The notes: generated from the letters alone by a model not told the origin. DNA of 54,294 nt from Deinococcus piscis (GCF_014653275.1 NZ_BNAL01000022.1:1-54294); one strand, 5' to 3'. Positions 16,602-25,316 are shown, numbered from the stretch's first letter. Translations and numbers: made by a program.

Positions 16602-17963
16602 TCATCCAAGTTCAGCATAGGCGCGGCGGGCAGCGTCCAGCGTGAGATTCAGCTCGGTGTCGCCGTGGGCAGCACTCACGAAAATGCTCTCGAACTGGCT
16701 GGGTGCCCAGTACACGCCCTGGCGCAGCATGGACCGGAACCACGCGGCAAAAGCACTGGCGTCACTGCGGGCCGCCTGCTGGTAGGTCTGCACGCTGCCA
16801 TGCGGAGCATCCTGGTGAAACGCGGTCAGCATGGACCCGATTTGATTGACCGACACCGGCACGCCCGCTTCCTGGGCAGCGGATTTGAGGCCGTCTGCCA
16901 GCGCCGCTGCGTAGCGGTCCAGCTGCGTGTACAGCTCTGGTCGGGCCTGCAATTCGCTGAGCGTAGCCAGGCCCGCGGCCATCGCCAGCGGGTTGCCGCT
17001 GAGTGTTCCTGCCTGATACACCGGGCCGCTGGGCGAGACATGTTCCATCAGCTCAGCGCGGCCACCGTAAGCGCCCACCGGCAGTCCTCCGCCGATGATT
17101 TTGCCCCAGGTCAGCAGGTCCGGCTGAATGCCCAGCAGGCCGCTGGCTCCCTGCAGCGAGAGGCGGAATCCGGTCATGACTTCGTCGGCAATCAGCAGGG
17201 TGCCGTGTTCGCGGACGCGGTGGAGCGCCGCCAGGAAGTCGGGGGTGGGAATCAGCACGCCGGAGTTGCCCACCACCGGCTCAAAGATGACAGCCGCAAT
17301 TTCGTGCCCGCGCTCCTGCATCAGTGCGTCCAGGGCGGCGGGGTCGTTGTACTCGCTGACCAGGGTCAGGGCGGCGTACTCCTGCGGTACGCCCGCGCTG
17401 CTGGGGGCTGCCTCGCCTAGGTGGTGGGCGGTGGTCAGCAGGCCGCTGCCCGCTTCGACCAGCAGGCCGTCGGCGTGGCCGTGGTAGTTGCCCCGGAACT
17501 TGACGATGTGGCTGCGCCCAGTCACGCCGCGTGCCAGCCGCAGGGCACTCATGGTGGCCTCGGTGCCAGAGTTGACAAACCGCACCCGCTCCACACCCAG
17601 CTCTCGGGTCAGCTCCACCACTTTTTCGGCCAGCAGCACCTCGCGCTCGTTGGGTGCGCCAAAGGACGTGCCGCCCTGCAACGCCCCGGTGATCGCCTCA
17701 CGCACTGCTGGGTGGTTGTGGCCCAGAATCATCGGTCCCCAGGACCCGATGTAATCCAGCAGCCGTGCGCCGTCAGCGTTGGTCAGGTAAGCACCGTCGG
17801 CACTGGCGATGAAATGTGGGTGTCCGCCCACACTGCCAAAGGCGCGCACCGGGCTATTGACCCCACCGGGCGTCACTTGCCGGGCACGGGCGAACAGCCC
17901 CTCGGAGACGGCGAGGCGTTCGGGCGCAGGCTGCGAAAGGAGAGAAGTGTCGGAAGTCGTCAT
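16602..17963 (-). CDS. hemL: Glutamate-1-semialdehyde 2,1-aminomutase
   Basis: 453 aa. A PLP enzyme that converts glutamate-1-semialdehyde to 5-aminolevulinate in the C5 route to haem. The N-terminal PGGVNSPVRAFGSVGG, FVNSGTEATMSALRLAR and DEVMTGFR motifs are present, and the PLP Lys is Lys288 in WGKIIGGGLPVGAYGG. The length is close to the family norm. The ATG is placed 7 nt after a TAGACT box. It leads the CoA-binding gene. Confidence 0.97.
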   Translation of the reverse strand: MTTSDTSLLSQPAPERLAVSEGLFARARQVTPGGVNSPVRAFGSVGGHPHFIASADGAYLTNADGARLLDYIGSWGPMILGHNHPAVREAITGALQGGTSFGAPNEREVLLAEKVVELTRELGVERVRFVNSGTEATMSALRLARGVTGRSHIVKFRGNYHGHADGLLVEAGSGLLTTAHHLGEAAPSSAGVPQEYAALTLVSEYNDPAALDALMQERGHEIAAVIFEPVVGNSGVLIPTPDFLAALHRVREHGTLLIADEVMTGFRLSLQGASGLLGIQPDLLTWGKIIGGGLPVGAYGGRAELMEHVSPSGPVYQAGTLSGNPLAMAAGLATLSELQARPELYTQLDRYAAALADGLKSAAQEAGVPVSVNQIGSMLTAFHQDAPHGSVQTYQQAARSDASAFAAWFRSMLRQGVYWAPSQFESIFVSAAHGDTELNLTLDAARRAYAELG

Positions 17964-17970
17964 GCCCGGC

Positions 17971-17976
17971 AGTCTA
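17971..17976 (-). promoter_or_regulatory. -10 box of hemL
   Basis: TAGACT on the minus strand, 7 nt before the ATG at 17963, which predicts a leaderless transcript. Confidence 0.6.
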
Positions 17977-18034
17977 GAGCAGACCGCCTGAGCGCACTTT
18001 CCCCAGAGCGCACACTGCCGGGGCAGCAGGGCAG

Positions 18035-18058
18035 AAAAAAACCCCGCACGTGCGGGGT
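18035..18058 (-). terminator. Terminator of the LEA-like gene
   Basis: A perfect 18-nt palindrome (18041-18058, arms ACCCCGCA) followed on the minus strand by a run of T. It lies 28 bp after the stop. Confidence 0.88.
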
Positions 18059-18085
18059 CTGAGGTGGTTTTTGCGCCTGCGCAGT

Positions 18086-18835
18086 TTAGAACTTACGCTC
18101 GTTGGACTTGTCGTCCGTCTTGCTGGCGGCAGTACCGGTGGTGTAGGGCCAGGCTGCCGACTGGGTGGCGCTTCCTTTGGTGTCCTGAGCTTTGGCCTGA
18201 ACATCCTGCTTGACTTCGGCGGCTTTGTCCTGGGCTGCGGCTTTGACGTCTTCGGCCTTGTCCTTCAGCTGGGCACCAGCCTGCTGAGCGTCCTGTTTGA
18301 CTTCAGCCGCTTTGTCCTGCGCGGCAGCCTTGACGTCTTCAGCTTTGTCCTTCAGTTCGGCGCTGGCCTGCTGAGCTGCGTCTTTGGCGTCCTTGGCAAC
18401 ATCCTGGGCCTTGTCTTTGGCCTGATCCACGGCGTCAGCGGCTTTGTCCTGTGCTTTGGCGGCAGCGTCCTGGGCGTCAGCCTTCAGCTGCTGACCGGCG
18501 CGCTGCACATCGCCCTGGTTGGCGCGGGCAGTGTCAGCCACGTCCTTGGCGGCTTCGGCGGCGGTGTCCTTGACTTCGGACACCTGAGCGGCAATGGTGC
18601 TTCCTGCTTCCTGCGCGGCCTGCTTGGTCTGCTCCCAGCCCTTGGTCACGCTGCCGCTCAGGTCTTCTACGGTGTCCTTGAGGCCCAGCTCGGACAGCTT
18701 GGCGTCAATGGCGCGGCGGTTCTGTTCGCGGGTCAGCAGGTAGATGCCGGCACCCAGCACCACGCCGAAGGCCAGCAGGCTTCCAAAAGAGGAGCCAGAA
18801 GAGTCACGGTTACGGCGGTTGTTGTATCGTCCCAT
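18086..18835 (-). CDS. LEA-like/YtxH-type repeat protein
   Basis: 249 aa. A short basic N-terminus, one hydrophobic segment (about 17-34) and then about 180 residues of Ala/Lys/Asp/Gln-rich amphipathic repeats of 11-residue character (KDKAEDVKAAAQDKAAEVKQ), as in group 3 LEA proteins. The segment after the helix (LLTREQNRRAIDAKL) resembles YtxH proteins. The likely role is a membrane-tethered stress or desiccation protectant with the repeats in one compartment; this is inference. Residues 164-192 and 193-221 are a near-perfect duplication. The start is supported by TAAATT 6 nt upstream. Confidence 0.85.
   Translation of the reverse strand: MGRYNNRRNRDSSGSSFGSLLAFGVVLGAGIYLLTREQNRRAIDAKLSELGLKDTVEDLSGSVTKGWEQTKQAAQEAGSTIAAQVSEVKDTAAEAAKDVADTARANQGDVQRAGQQLKADAQDAAAKAQDKAADAVDQAKDKAQDVAKDAKDAAQQASAELKDKAEDVKAAAQDKAAEVKQDAQQAGAQLKDKAEDVKAAAQDKAAEVKQDVQAKAQDTKGSATQSAAWPYTTGTAASKTDDKSNERKF
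18173..18346 (-). repeat. Two tandem 87-bp units in the LEA-like gene
   Basis: Units 18260-18346 and 18173-18259 encode 29 residues each and differ by two or three residues (SAE versus GAQ). They are a recent in-frame duplication. Confidence 0.8.
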
Positions 18836-18841
18836 ATCTCT

Positions 18842-18847
18842 AATTTA
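18842..18847 (-). promoter_or_regulatory. -10 box of the LEA-like gene
   Basis: TAAATT on the minus strand, 6 nt before the ATG at 18835. Confidence 0.5.
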
Positions 18848-18930
18848 GGGCACCCATCTCATGAGGAAGTGAGTGTGAGATATGTATGGATTCAAGGTCG
18901 GTGGCGTGGTCGGATGGGGCAGCAACGTTC

Positions 18931-19317
18931 TTACAAATGGTCGTTCAGCCGCAGCAGCCGCAGCAGCTCAGGCGCGAAGATCCACTCTTCGGGCTCGTCC
19001 TGGTCACCTGTGCGCACTTCCAGCAGGACGTAGCCGCGCTCCTGATAAAATGCCTTGATCTCCTGCCACGCCTGGGCGTCGTCGCTGGCCCCTTCCAGCT
19101 CCAGGTCCCGGTAGGTGTCCCACAGCTCGCCGTCTACCTCGGCACTCTGGAGGGCTTCGGCGTAGGCGCTCAGGGTGTAGGCATCTACCGGCTCGGCTCC
19201 GCGTGGACGCTCGGCAAGGGCGGCGGGTCCACTGGGAAGCTCGCACAGTGAGTCGAGCCAAGTCTGCCACTGGGCTGGGGTGAGGATCAGGTGAAGCGCG
19301 TCGGGGCTGGTGGTCAT
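18931..19317 (-). CDS. Small acidic hypothetical protein, 128 aa
   Basis: Family not recognised. The protein is soluble, acidic and Trp-rich, with probable helices (PAQWQTWLDSL, SAYAEALQSA, QAWQEIKAFYQ) and a strand-like segment near 105 (YVLLEVRTG). The reading frame stays open far upstream to 19665, but that extension is Cys/Arg-rich and unlike a protein. The ATG at 19317 is chosen because TATGCT lies 7 nt before it; a second candidate is the ATG at 19329. It is divergent from the DUF1517 gene. Confidence 0.65.
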   Translation of the reverse strand: MTTSPDALHLILTPAQWQTWLDSLCELPSGPAALAERPRGAEPVDAYTLSAYAEALQSAEVDGELWDTYRDLELEGASDDAQAWQEIKAFYQERGYVLLEVRTGDQDEPEEWIFAPELLRLLRLNDHL

Positions 19318-19324
19318 GGGCCGC

Positions 19325-19330
19325 AGCATA
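19325..19330 (-). promoter_or_regulatory. -10 box of the 128-aa gene
   Basis: TATGCT on the minus strand, 7 nt before the ATG at 19317. It settles the start. Confidence 0.5.
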
Positions 19331-19431
19331 GCCCCTGGAGAGGCCTTGGCGGCGTGCAGCAGAGTGCGGGCGCTCTTGAGCTGGGCCTTTAGCTGGACTT
19401 GTCTTCTCAGGGCCCTGAGTCTGCCAGCCCC

Positions 19432-19437
19432 TAGACT
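19432..19437 (+). promoter_or_regulatory. -10 box of the DUF1517 gene
   Basis: TAGACT 9 nt before the ATG at 19447. AGGAT inside that gap could also serve as a weak ribosome binding site. Confidence 0.45.
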
Positions 19438-19446
19438 GGGCAGGAT

Positions 19447-20556
19447 ATGGCACGTAAGGCAAAGACCCGCAGGGCAACGGCCCACGCAGCGCTGGCCCGC
19501 ACAGCACAGGCAAAGGAAGTATTGGCTCCAGAGGGGCAGCGCAGCCCACGCATCAGCACGAGCAGGTTTGGCCGCCGCCTGGCTGCGGTGAGCCTGGCTG
19601 CCCTGCTGGGCTTGATTCCTGTCCTGCCCGCCAGCTTGGGCACAGTGCACTTGGGCGCGGTGCACTTGGGTACGGTGCAGGCGCAGTCGGGCGGGGGGTT
19701 TGGAGGCAGCACCCGTGGCGGTTCTTCCGGCGGTGGATACAGTGGTGGTGGCTACTCTGGCGGCGGCTATAGCGGCGGCGGTTATTCAGGTGGAGGCTAT
19801 AGCGGTGGCGGCGGGTTCTTTCCGGTGCCGATGGGTGGACCGATCATCGTCGGTGGCGGCGGTGGGGGCGGCGGCATCCTGGGCCTGATGCTGTTCGGCG
19901 CGGTGATGGTCATGGTGATGGGCTCCATGCGCCGGGCCATGGGTGGGGGCTCCCGTGGCCTGGCCGGGGGCGGCATGGAGGACACAGGTGCGCGCGCCGT
20001 GCTGGTACAGGTGGCCCTGACCCACGGTGATGAGGTCAAAGCGGCGCTTCAGGAAGTGGCGCGTCATGGCGACCCCGACACCGATGAGGGCCTGGCCCGC
20101 ATGATTCAGGAAGCGGCTGTGGTGCTGCTGCGTCAGCGGGCCCGCTGGACCTATGGCCGCGTGCAGGTGGCGGGCGGCGGCCCTCAGCAGACTGAGGGTC
20201 AGGTGGGAGCCTGGGCCACCCAGGCACGCGCCGCCTTTGTTCGGCAGACCACCAGTCACTACCAGAACAACGCTGAAAGTTCGGCCTACGAGCAAGTCGG
20301 TGACTATCAGTATGAAAAAGACCCGGGTGACCTGTACTTGGTGATCACGATTGCGGTGGCTGCGCACGCTTTCCCTGCACTGGGTCAGACCGAGATGCCC
20401 AGTGCCCGCGAAATCGAGACGGTTCTGCAGGGCATCAGTGGGGTGAGTGGGCGTACCCTGATTCGCGGCGAGGTCATCTGGAGTCCTGATGCCGAGGGCG
20501 AATTCCTCAGCGAAGACGAAACCATCATGAAATACGGTGAGTTGAGCAAGATCTAG
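19447..20556 (+). CDS. DUF1517 family protein with Gly-rich repeats
   Basis: 369 aa. A long basic N-terminus (1-43), a hydrophobic segment (about 45-60), three LGTVH-like pentads (64-78), a Gly/Ser/Tyr-rich stretch with five SGGGY units (94-118), a second hydrophobic segment (about 138-159) and then the conserved DUF1517 domain from about 178 to the end. The domain carries [17 protein letters not shown] and [11 protein letters not shown]. The family is found in cyanobacteria, plants and Deinococcus without a known reaction. The N-terminal part suggests membrane insertion or export with a flexible linker. Confidence 0.85.
   Translation: MARKAKTRRATAHAALARTAQAKEVLAPEGQRSPRISTSRFGRRLAAVSLAALLGLIPVLPASLGTVHLGAVHLGTVQAQSGGGFGGSTRGGSSGGGYSGGGYSGGGYSGGGYSGGGYSGGGGFFPVPMGGPIIVGGGGGGGGILGLMLFGAVMVMVMGSMRRAMGGGSRGLAGGGMEDTGARAVLVQVALTHGDEVKAALQEVARHGDPDTDEGLARMIQEAAVVLLRQRARWTYGRVQVAGGGPQQTEGQVGAWATQARAAFVRQTTSHYQNNAESSAYEQVGDYQYEKDPGDLYLVITIAVAAHAFPALGQTEMPSAREIETVLQGISGVSGRTLIRGEVIWSPDAEGEFLSEDETIMKYGELSKI
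19636..19680 (+). repeat. Three tandem 15-bp units (LGTVH-type)
   Basis: Units of the form TTGGGCACAGTGCAC encode [10 protein letters not shown] and LGTVQ directly after the first hydrophobic segment of the DUF1517 protein. Confidence 0.75.
19726..19800 (+). repeat. Five tandem 15-bp units encoding SGGGY
   Basis: Peptide repeats are exact while codons vary, so selection rather than very recent slippage keeps the peptide. Confidence 0.8.
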
Positions 20557-20764
20557 ACTGCGTGCTTTGGTGGGGAGGTCTGGGCGATGGACGGCCTGGA
20601 CCTCTTTGTCACTTCGGGGCTTCTCCAGACAACGCCGGGCGGCGAACGGCTCCTTGCGCAGTCTTGGTGTCCGTCCTGTGTGTCAAGGTGGGGGCGGTTC
20701 ACTTGCCGGAAGGATTGCTTTAGATAAGGCGTTTGCAGGTTGGCAGCGCGCCTGAATTTTACGT

Positions 20765-20820
20765 GTCTGGGTCTGCGTCTCTGGGTCTACGTGTCTGAGT
20801 CTAAATCGGGGGGTGGGTCT
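20765..20820 (+). repeat. GTCT array with 6-8 bp spacing
   Basis: GTCT recurs at 20765, 20771, 20777, 20785, 20793, 20799 and 20817, in the 244-bp gap between the DUF1517 gene and the PAP2 gene. No gene or terminator was otherwise seen in that gap. Confidence 0.6.
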
Positions 20821-21652
20821 GAACCGGAGTCTGCTCAGTGGCAAGAGAGACATCCAGCGGCAGCCAGCGCCTCAGCAGGCGGGGCACGGCCACCCCAGCA
20901 AACAGGACCAGCGCGGCGTAGCGCAGGGCGGTGACTGCGGCCAGGGCTTTCCAGGAGTCAGGCAGCAGGGCCGACAGCGCCAGATACAGGCCCATGACCA
21001 GCGCCAGGCCCAGCAGGGCGACGGCGGCGCGTCCGGTCCAGGTGCGGGGCGGCGTGTAGTCAGGGCGCAGCGCCCAGAATCCGGCCAGCATCCCCAGGCC
21101 AGCGGGGAGTTCGCGGGGGGTGCCGGCTGGAATCAGTGTGCAGGCCAGCAGCAGCGCTGCCGGAACTCCCCAGCGCCACAGGCTCTGCGTGGGCAGGGCC
21201 CACCGGCTTGTTCCGGCCAGCGCGGCGAAGCCCAGGCCCAAGCCCACACCGGCCAGCACATCGGCGGGGTAGTGGACGCCCAGGGCGATCCGCGAGTAAG
21301 CGATCAGGCCCGCGAGCAGCGCGGCCACCACCCAGAAAGAGGGACGCCGCAGCTGCGCCGCCATGCCCAGCCACAGGGTGCTGCCGAGCTGCGCGTGCCC
21401 ACTGGGAAAGCTGGGCCCGCCTGCTGTGGCCCGCGCCGCCTCGCTGGCCGCAGCTGCGGGGTCGGCTGCAAAGGGCCGGGGCAGGTCCAGCGAGTATTTC
21501 AGCGCCGAGTTGACCAGATACGACAGCGCAAACGCCACGCCCAACTGCCGCGCCCGCTGAGGGCTGATCAGCCAGGTATACAGCGCCAGCACGGCAATAA
21601 AGACTTCGTCGCGGCCCAGGTTGGTGATGGCCAGCCAGAGTTCGGGGGGCAT
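20801..21652 (-). CDS. PAP2-family membrane phosphatase
   Basis: 283 aa with several membrane helices. All three phosphatase motifs are present: KYSLDLPRP (K-x6-RP), PSFPSGH and SRIALGVHYPADVL (SR-x5-H-x3-D). The enzyme probably removes phosphate from a lipid such as phosphatidate, PGP or undecaprenyl pyrophosphate at the outer face of the membrane; the substrate cannot be told. The C-terminal 120 residues add further membrane segments. The start is supported by TAGACT 7 nt upstream. Confidence 0.93.
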   Translation of the reverse strand: MPPELWLAITNLGRDEVFIAVLALYTWLISPQRARQLGVAFALSYLVNSALKYSLDLPRPFAADPAAAASEAARATAGGPSFPSGHAQLGSTLWLGMAAQLRRPSFWVVAALLAGLIAYSRIALGVHYPADVLAGVGLGLGFAALAGTSRWALPTQSLWRWGVPAALLLACTLIPAGTPRELPAGLGMLAGFWALRPDYTPPRTWTGRAAVALLGLALVMGLYLALSALLPDSWKALAAVTALRYAALVLFAGVAVPRLLRRWLPLDVSLATEQTPVQTHPPI

Positions 21653-21659
21653 GGGCCGC

Positions 21660-21665
21660 AGTCTA
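21660..21665 (-). promoter_or_regulatory. -10 box of the PAP2 gene
   Basis: TAGACT on the minus strand, 7 nt before the ATG at 21652, in the short gap after the histidine kinase gene. Confidence 0.55.
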
Positions 21666-21676
21666 GACTCCTGGGG

Positions 21677-24568
21677 TCAGAGGGGCAGCCAGATGTGAAC
21701 CTGGGTGCCTTCACCCGGGCGGCTGTCCAGCTCCAGGCGGCCCCCGGCCAGCTGGGCGCGTTCGCGCAGACCGAGCAGCCCCAGATGCCCCTGCGCGGCC
21801 AGGGCCGCCGCCCCGGCTGGGTCAAAGCCCTGGCCGTCGTCGCTGATGGTGGTGTGGAGGTCCTGTGCTCCGAAGGTGACCCGAACCGCCGCCGAATGAG
21901 CGTGGGCGTGCTTGTCCACGTTCGCCAGGGCCTCGCCGACCAGCCGAAACAGCGTGACTTCCAGGGTGGGGCTCAGGTGCACCTCCTCGCCGCTGATTTC
22001 CAGCCGCGCCGGGGTGCGGGCCTGCGAGCAGAGCCATTCCAGAGCAGGAAGCAGGCCCAGGTCATCCAGCACGCTGGGGCGCAGGTGCCGGGCAAAGCGG
22101 CGCACCCCAGCGGCAATGTCGCTCAGTTCGCCTGCCAGTGAGAGGATGTCGGCGGCGGCCTGCGGAGCCTGCTTTTCCAGCCGCAGCAACCGGCGGCGGG
22201 CCGCCACCAAGAGCTGCGCGGTTTCGTCGTGCAGCTCGCGGGAGATGCGGCGGCGCTCTTCTTCCTGGGCCTGGGTGAACAGCGCCAGAAAAGTCCGCAG
22301 CTCGTCGCGGCGGGCCGAGGCGGCAGCCAGTTCCTGCCCACGCTGTGAGATTTGCCCCAGCAGGCGGTACTGCTCGCTGAGGTCGCGGCCCATCACCAGG
22401 AGGCCGCCCTGACTGCCTGACAGCGGCCCCAACTGCAACTCCAAGCGCCGGTCAGCCAGCGTGGCCTCGGCGCGCACCGGGGGCTGACCGGGACGCAGGC
22501 CCTGAACCTGCCGCCAGAGCGCCGTCCAGTGGTCCAGGCCCTCGGGGTCAACCCAGGCGCTCAGGCCCTGGGCTGGGGGCAAGTCCGCCTGCGGATGTCC
22601 CATGAGCAGGGCGCGGGCGGCGGGATTCGCGTACAGAATCTGTCCTGCTGGGTCTGTGGTCAGGATCAGGTCGGGGCTGCTTTCGGCCAGTTGGCGGTAG
22701 CCCGCTTCCGAGCGGGCCAGCGCTCCAGCCAGCCGCTGGCGGCTTAGGCGGTCTGCCAGGTGGTCACACAGGCGGCGGGCCAGACGGAGGGTGGCCTGCG
22801 GAGGCGGGTCCTGTCCGGGGTCGTCGGCGTACAGCAGTCCCAGCACGTCCTGGCCCAGCCGAATCGGCGCAAGGAGAGCACTGCCCGCGCCCGGTTGTAC
22901 CCAGCGGCGCGGGAGTGGCCGGGGCCCACGCCCCAGTTGTCCGGCCAGCTCGGTCAGCTCGGTGGCTGGGGGGAGCGGCAAGCCCAGCGCGGCGGCCCCC
23001 ACGCCATCAACCCACAGCAGCCCGCGTCCGGCGTGCAGGGCGGGCAGCAGGGTGCCCAGCAGCCGCTCCAGGTCGTGGCGGGTCAGGTCATGTTCCAGCC
23101 GCTGGGAAATGTGCAGCAGGGTGGCCGCTTCCCGCTCACGTTCCTGGCCTTCACCGTACAGCAGGGCGTTTTCGATGGCGAGTGCGGCCTGTGCGCTCAG
23201 CGCGTCGGCCAGCTTCAGGTCGGTGTCGTCAAGCGGCAAAGGGGCGTGGTAGTACAGCGTCAGTACGCCAAATGGTCCCCGGCGGGTGGTGAGCGGCAGG
23301 GCCAGCACGCCCCGGAAGGGATACTCGCCCGCCGATAGCAGGTTGCGGGTGTAGCGGCTGCCTCCGCTCAGGCCCGAGGCCGGAAAGTCGCGGCACTCAG
23401 CCCGCATGCCCGAGGCGAACACCTGCCCGCTCAGGCCGCTGCCGGGGCGGACCCGCACCCGCAGCACCCAGTCGCTGGGCAGATTCAGGGCCGAGTGGAT
23501 GCCCAGGGTGCGCCCGCCCGGCTGAGGCGTGTAGAGCGCAGCTGCATCTGCCCCAAACTGTGTGGCGGTGCGCGACAGCAGCTCGGTCAGTGTGTCGCTC
23601 AGGCGCAGGCTCCCGCCCAGTGCCAGGCCCAGCTCGCGCAGCACGCTTTCGCCCTGGCGCTGGCGGGTTTCGGCGGCAAAGCGCCGGGCGCTGCCCAGGG
23701 CCAGACCGGCCTGCTCGGCCAATTCCAGCAGCAGCGCTTCGTCGCCCGCCGAGAGGCGGTCCACGTCGGAATCGGCATACAGCAGGCCCAGCGGTTCGCC
23801 GCGTACCCGCAGCGGAGCCAGAAGCGCCACCTGCGGATTCAGTTCGGCCAGGCTGCGGCCTAGCGGTGTGTCGGCGTCCTGGGCGGCGCGGTAACGGATG
23901 ACCTCGCCGCGCTCCAGCAGGGCCGCGTAGGTGACCGGCCCTACCCCAATCTGGCGGGGTGCTTCCTCTCCGAACCCGGTGCTCCAAATCTCCTGAAGTG
24001 GCACGTAACCCTGCTCACCGGGGGCCGCCGCCAGCAATCCCGCAAAAGCCCGCTGGAAGCCCAGCGCCTGCGCGGCCACCTCGGCCACGGCACTCAGAAT
24101 CTGCTCGTGGTCCAGGCTGCCGTGGGTGCGGCGGGTCAAGCGGCCCACGGCGGCGGCCACCCGTCCGCGTCCGGCTTGGCGCTCGCGTGAGCGGGTGGCT
24201 TCCAGGGCCAGCCCCAGCGTGTCCTTCAGCGCGGGCCACTCCAGCGCCAAACCGGGCCGCCCCGCCACCACTTCCAGCACGCCAGAGGCGTAAGGCGGCA
24301 GTCCGAACGGCAGGGTGCACAGCAGTCCTTCTTCTTGTGGGCCACTCAGGTCGGGGCGCACCAGCTGACCGCCTGCCAGAGCCAGCCCCCGCCCGCTCTC
24401 GGCGCGCCGTTCCATTCCCTTCTGCCCCTGAATCCAGACGGCGGCTCCGTGCGCTCCGGCCCAGTCACAGGCCCACTCGGCCAACGCCTGGGCGAACGCT
24501 GCGACGCTGACCTGTTCCAGCAGGCCCGTCGGCAGGGGAGGGCCGGAGCCCACAGCAGGTCCCGCCAT
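21677..24568 (-). CDS. GAF/PAS sensor histidine kinase (NarL-type partner)
   Basis: 963 aa without membrane segments. The sensory part appears to hold at least three GAF-like domains (about 1-150, 160-310 and 320-470, perhaps another at 480-620), then a PAS domain at about 635-755 (ESSPDLILTTDPAGQILYANPAARALL). The kinase is of the HisKA_3 type: phospho-acceptor His780 in RRRISRELHDETAQ and an HATPase domain near 870-963 with DDGQGFDP. It should phosphorylate the regulator encoded 4 bp upstream. A longer start at 24643 would overlap that regulator, so the ATG at 24568 is chosen. The signal is unknown; GAF domains often bind haem or small ligands. Confidence 0.93.
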   Translation of the reverse strand: MAGPAVGSGPPLPTGLLEQVSVAAFAQALAEWACDWAGAHGAAVWIQGQKGMERRAESGRGLALAGGQLVRPDLSGPQEEGLLCTLPFGLPPYASGVLEVVAGRPGLALEWPALKDTLGLALEATRSRERQAGRGRVAAAVGRLTRRTHGSLDHEQILSAVAEVAAQALGFQRAFAGLLAAAPGEQGYVPLQEIWSTGFGEEAPRQIGVGPVTYAALLERGEVIRYRAAQDADTPLGRSLAELNPQVALLAPLRVRGEPLGLLYADSDVDRLSAGDEALLLELAEQAGLALGSARRFAAETRQRQGESVLRELGLALGGSLRLSDTLTELLSRTATQFGADAAALYTPQPGGRTLGIHSALNLPSDWVLRVRVRPGSGLSGQVFASGMRAECRDFPASGLSGGSRYTRNLLSAGEYPFRGVLALPLTTRRGPFGVLTLYYHAPLPLDDTDLKLADALSAQAALAIENALLYGEGQEREREAATLLHISQRLEHDLTRHDLERLLGTLLPALHAGRGLLWVDGVGAAALGLPLPPATELTELAGQLGRGPRPLPRRWVQPGAGSALLAPIRLGQDVLGLLYADDPGQDPPPQATLRLARRLCDHLADRLSRQRLAGALARSEAGYRQLAESSPDLILTTDPAGQILYANPAARALLMGHPQADLPPAQGLSAWVDPEGLDHWTALWRQVQGLRPGQPPVRAEATLADRRLELQLGPLSGSQGGLLVMGRDLSEQYRLLGQISQRGQELAAASARRDELRTFLALFTQAQEEERRRISRELHDETAQLLVAARRRLLRLEKQAPQAAADILSLAGELSDIAAGVRRFARHLRPSVLDDLGLLPALEWLCSQARTPARLEISGEEVHLSPTLEVTLFRLVGEALANVDKHAHAHSAAVRVTFGAQDLHTTISDDGQGFDPAGAAALAAQGHLGLLGLRERAQLAGGRLELDSRPGEGTQVHIWLPL

Positions 24569-24572
24569 AGCC

Positions 24573-25232
24573 CTACAGTTCGCGGGGATCGATCCAGCCC
24601 CGGCGAATTCCGGCCAGCACGGCTTCGGTGCGGCTGCCGACATTCAACTTGGAAAAGACGTTGCCCAGGTGGACCTGCACGGTGCGCGGCGAGATGCTCA
24701 GGGTGCGGGCAATCTCCTTGTTGCTGCCGCCCTGCGCGGCGGCCCGCAGCACTTCCAGCTCGCGGGGGCTGAGGTCCTCGGTCAGGTCTATCTCGGCGGG
24801 GGCCTGCGCGCTGAAGCGGGCCATCACCTTGCGGGCGATGCTGGGGTGCAGCACGCTTTCGCCCGCCGCCACCGCGCGTACGGCCCGCAGCAGTTCTTCT
24901 TCACTGGCTTCCTTGAGCAGGTACCCCGCCGCGCCCGCTTCCAGCGCAGCAAACACGTAGGCGTCGTCGTCATAACTGCTCAGGACCAGCACCGAGATGC
25001 GGCCCTGCTCCGCCTTGATGCGGCGCGTGGCCTCTACGCCGGTCATGTCGGGCATGGACATATCCATCAGGACGATGTCGGGGCGCAGCTCCCGCGTCAG
25101 TGCCACCACTTCGCTGCCGCTGCTGGCTTCTCCCAGGACACGCAGGTCCGCTTCTGCCTCCAGCAGTTCGCGGGTGCCTTTTCGCACCACCGGGTGGTCG
25201 TCGGCCAGCAGCAGAGTGATGGGGGCTTGCAT
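24573..25232 (-). CDS. NarL/LuxR-family response regulator
   Basis: 219 aa. The receiver domain (1-125) has the acidic pair Asp11-Asp12, the phospho-acceptor Asp57 in [10 protein letters not shown] and Lys at KEAS. A LuxR-type helix-turn-helix follows at about 150-215 ([22 protein letters not shown], then [18 protein letters not shown]). The frame continues upstream to 25373, but TACACT 7 nt before the ATG at 25232 fixes the start. Forms a two-component pair with the downstream kinase. Two 22-bp direct repeats upstream may be its own operator. Confidence 0.95.
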   Translation of the reverse strand: MQAPITLLLADDHPVVRKGTRELLEAEADLRVLGEASSGSEVVALTRELRPDIVLMDMSMPDMTGVEATRRIKAEQGRISVLVLSSYDDDAYVFAALEAGAAGYLLKEASEEELLRAVRAVAAGESVLHPSIARKVMARFSAQAPAEIDLTEDLSPRELEVLRAAAQGGSNKEIARTLSISPRTVQVHLGNVFSKLNVGSRTEAVLAGIRRGWIDPREL

Positions 25233-25239
25233 GGGTTCA

Positions 25240-25245
25240 AGTGTA
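25240..25245 (-). promoter_or_regulatory. -10 box of the response regulator-kinase operon
   Basis: TACACT on the minus strand, 7 nt before the ATG. A weak -35 candidate, TGCACA, falls inside the direct repeats at 25263-25268. Confidence 0.55.
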
Positions 25246-25258
25246 GAGGCTGGGTCAG

Positions 25259-25316
25259 GTGCTGTGCAGTTGGGGGCCATGTGGCTGTGCAGTTGGGGGC
25301 TATGGGCTGTGCAAGC
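25259..25316. repeat. Direct repeats GGCTGTGCAGTTGGGGGC upstream of the regulator
   Basis: Two nearly identical units starting near 25260 and 25283 and a third partial copy near 25306 (GGGCTGTGCAAG), period 22-23 bp. They overlap and extend upstream of the regulator promoter. Confidence 0.7.

Noticed and set aside
20567..20755. Plus-strand frame of 62 codons after the DUF1517 gene
   Set aside because: Composition is Arg/Trp-rich and unlike a protein; no start signal is visible.
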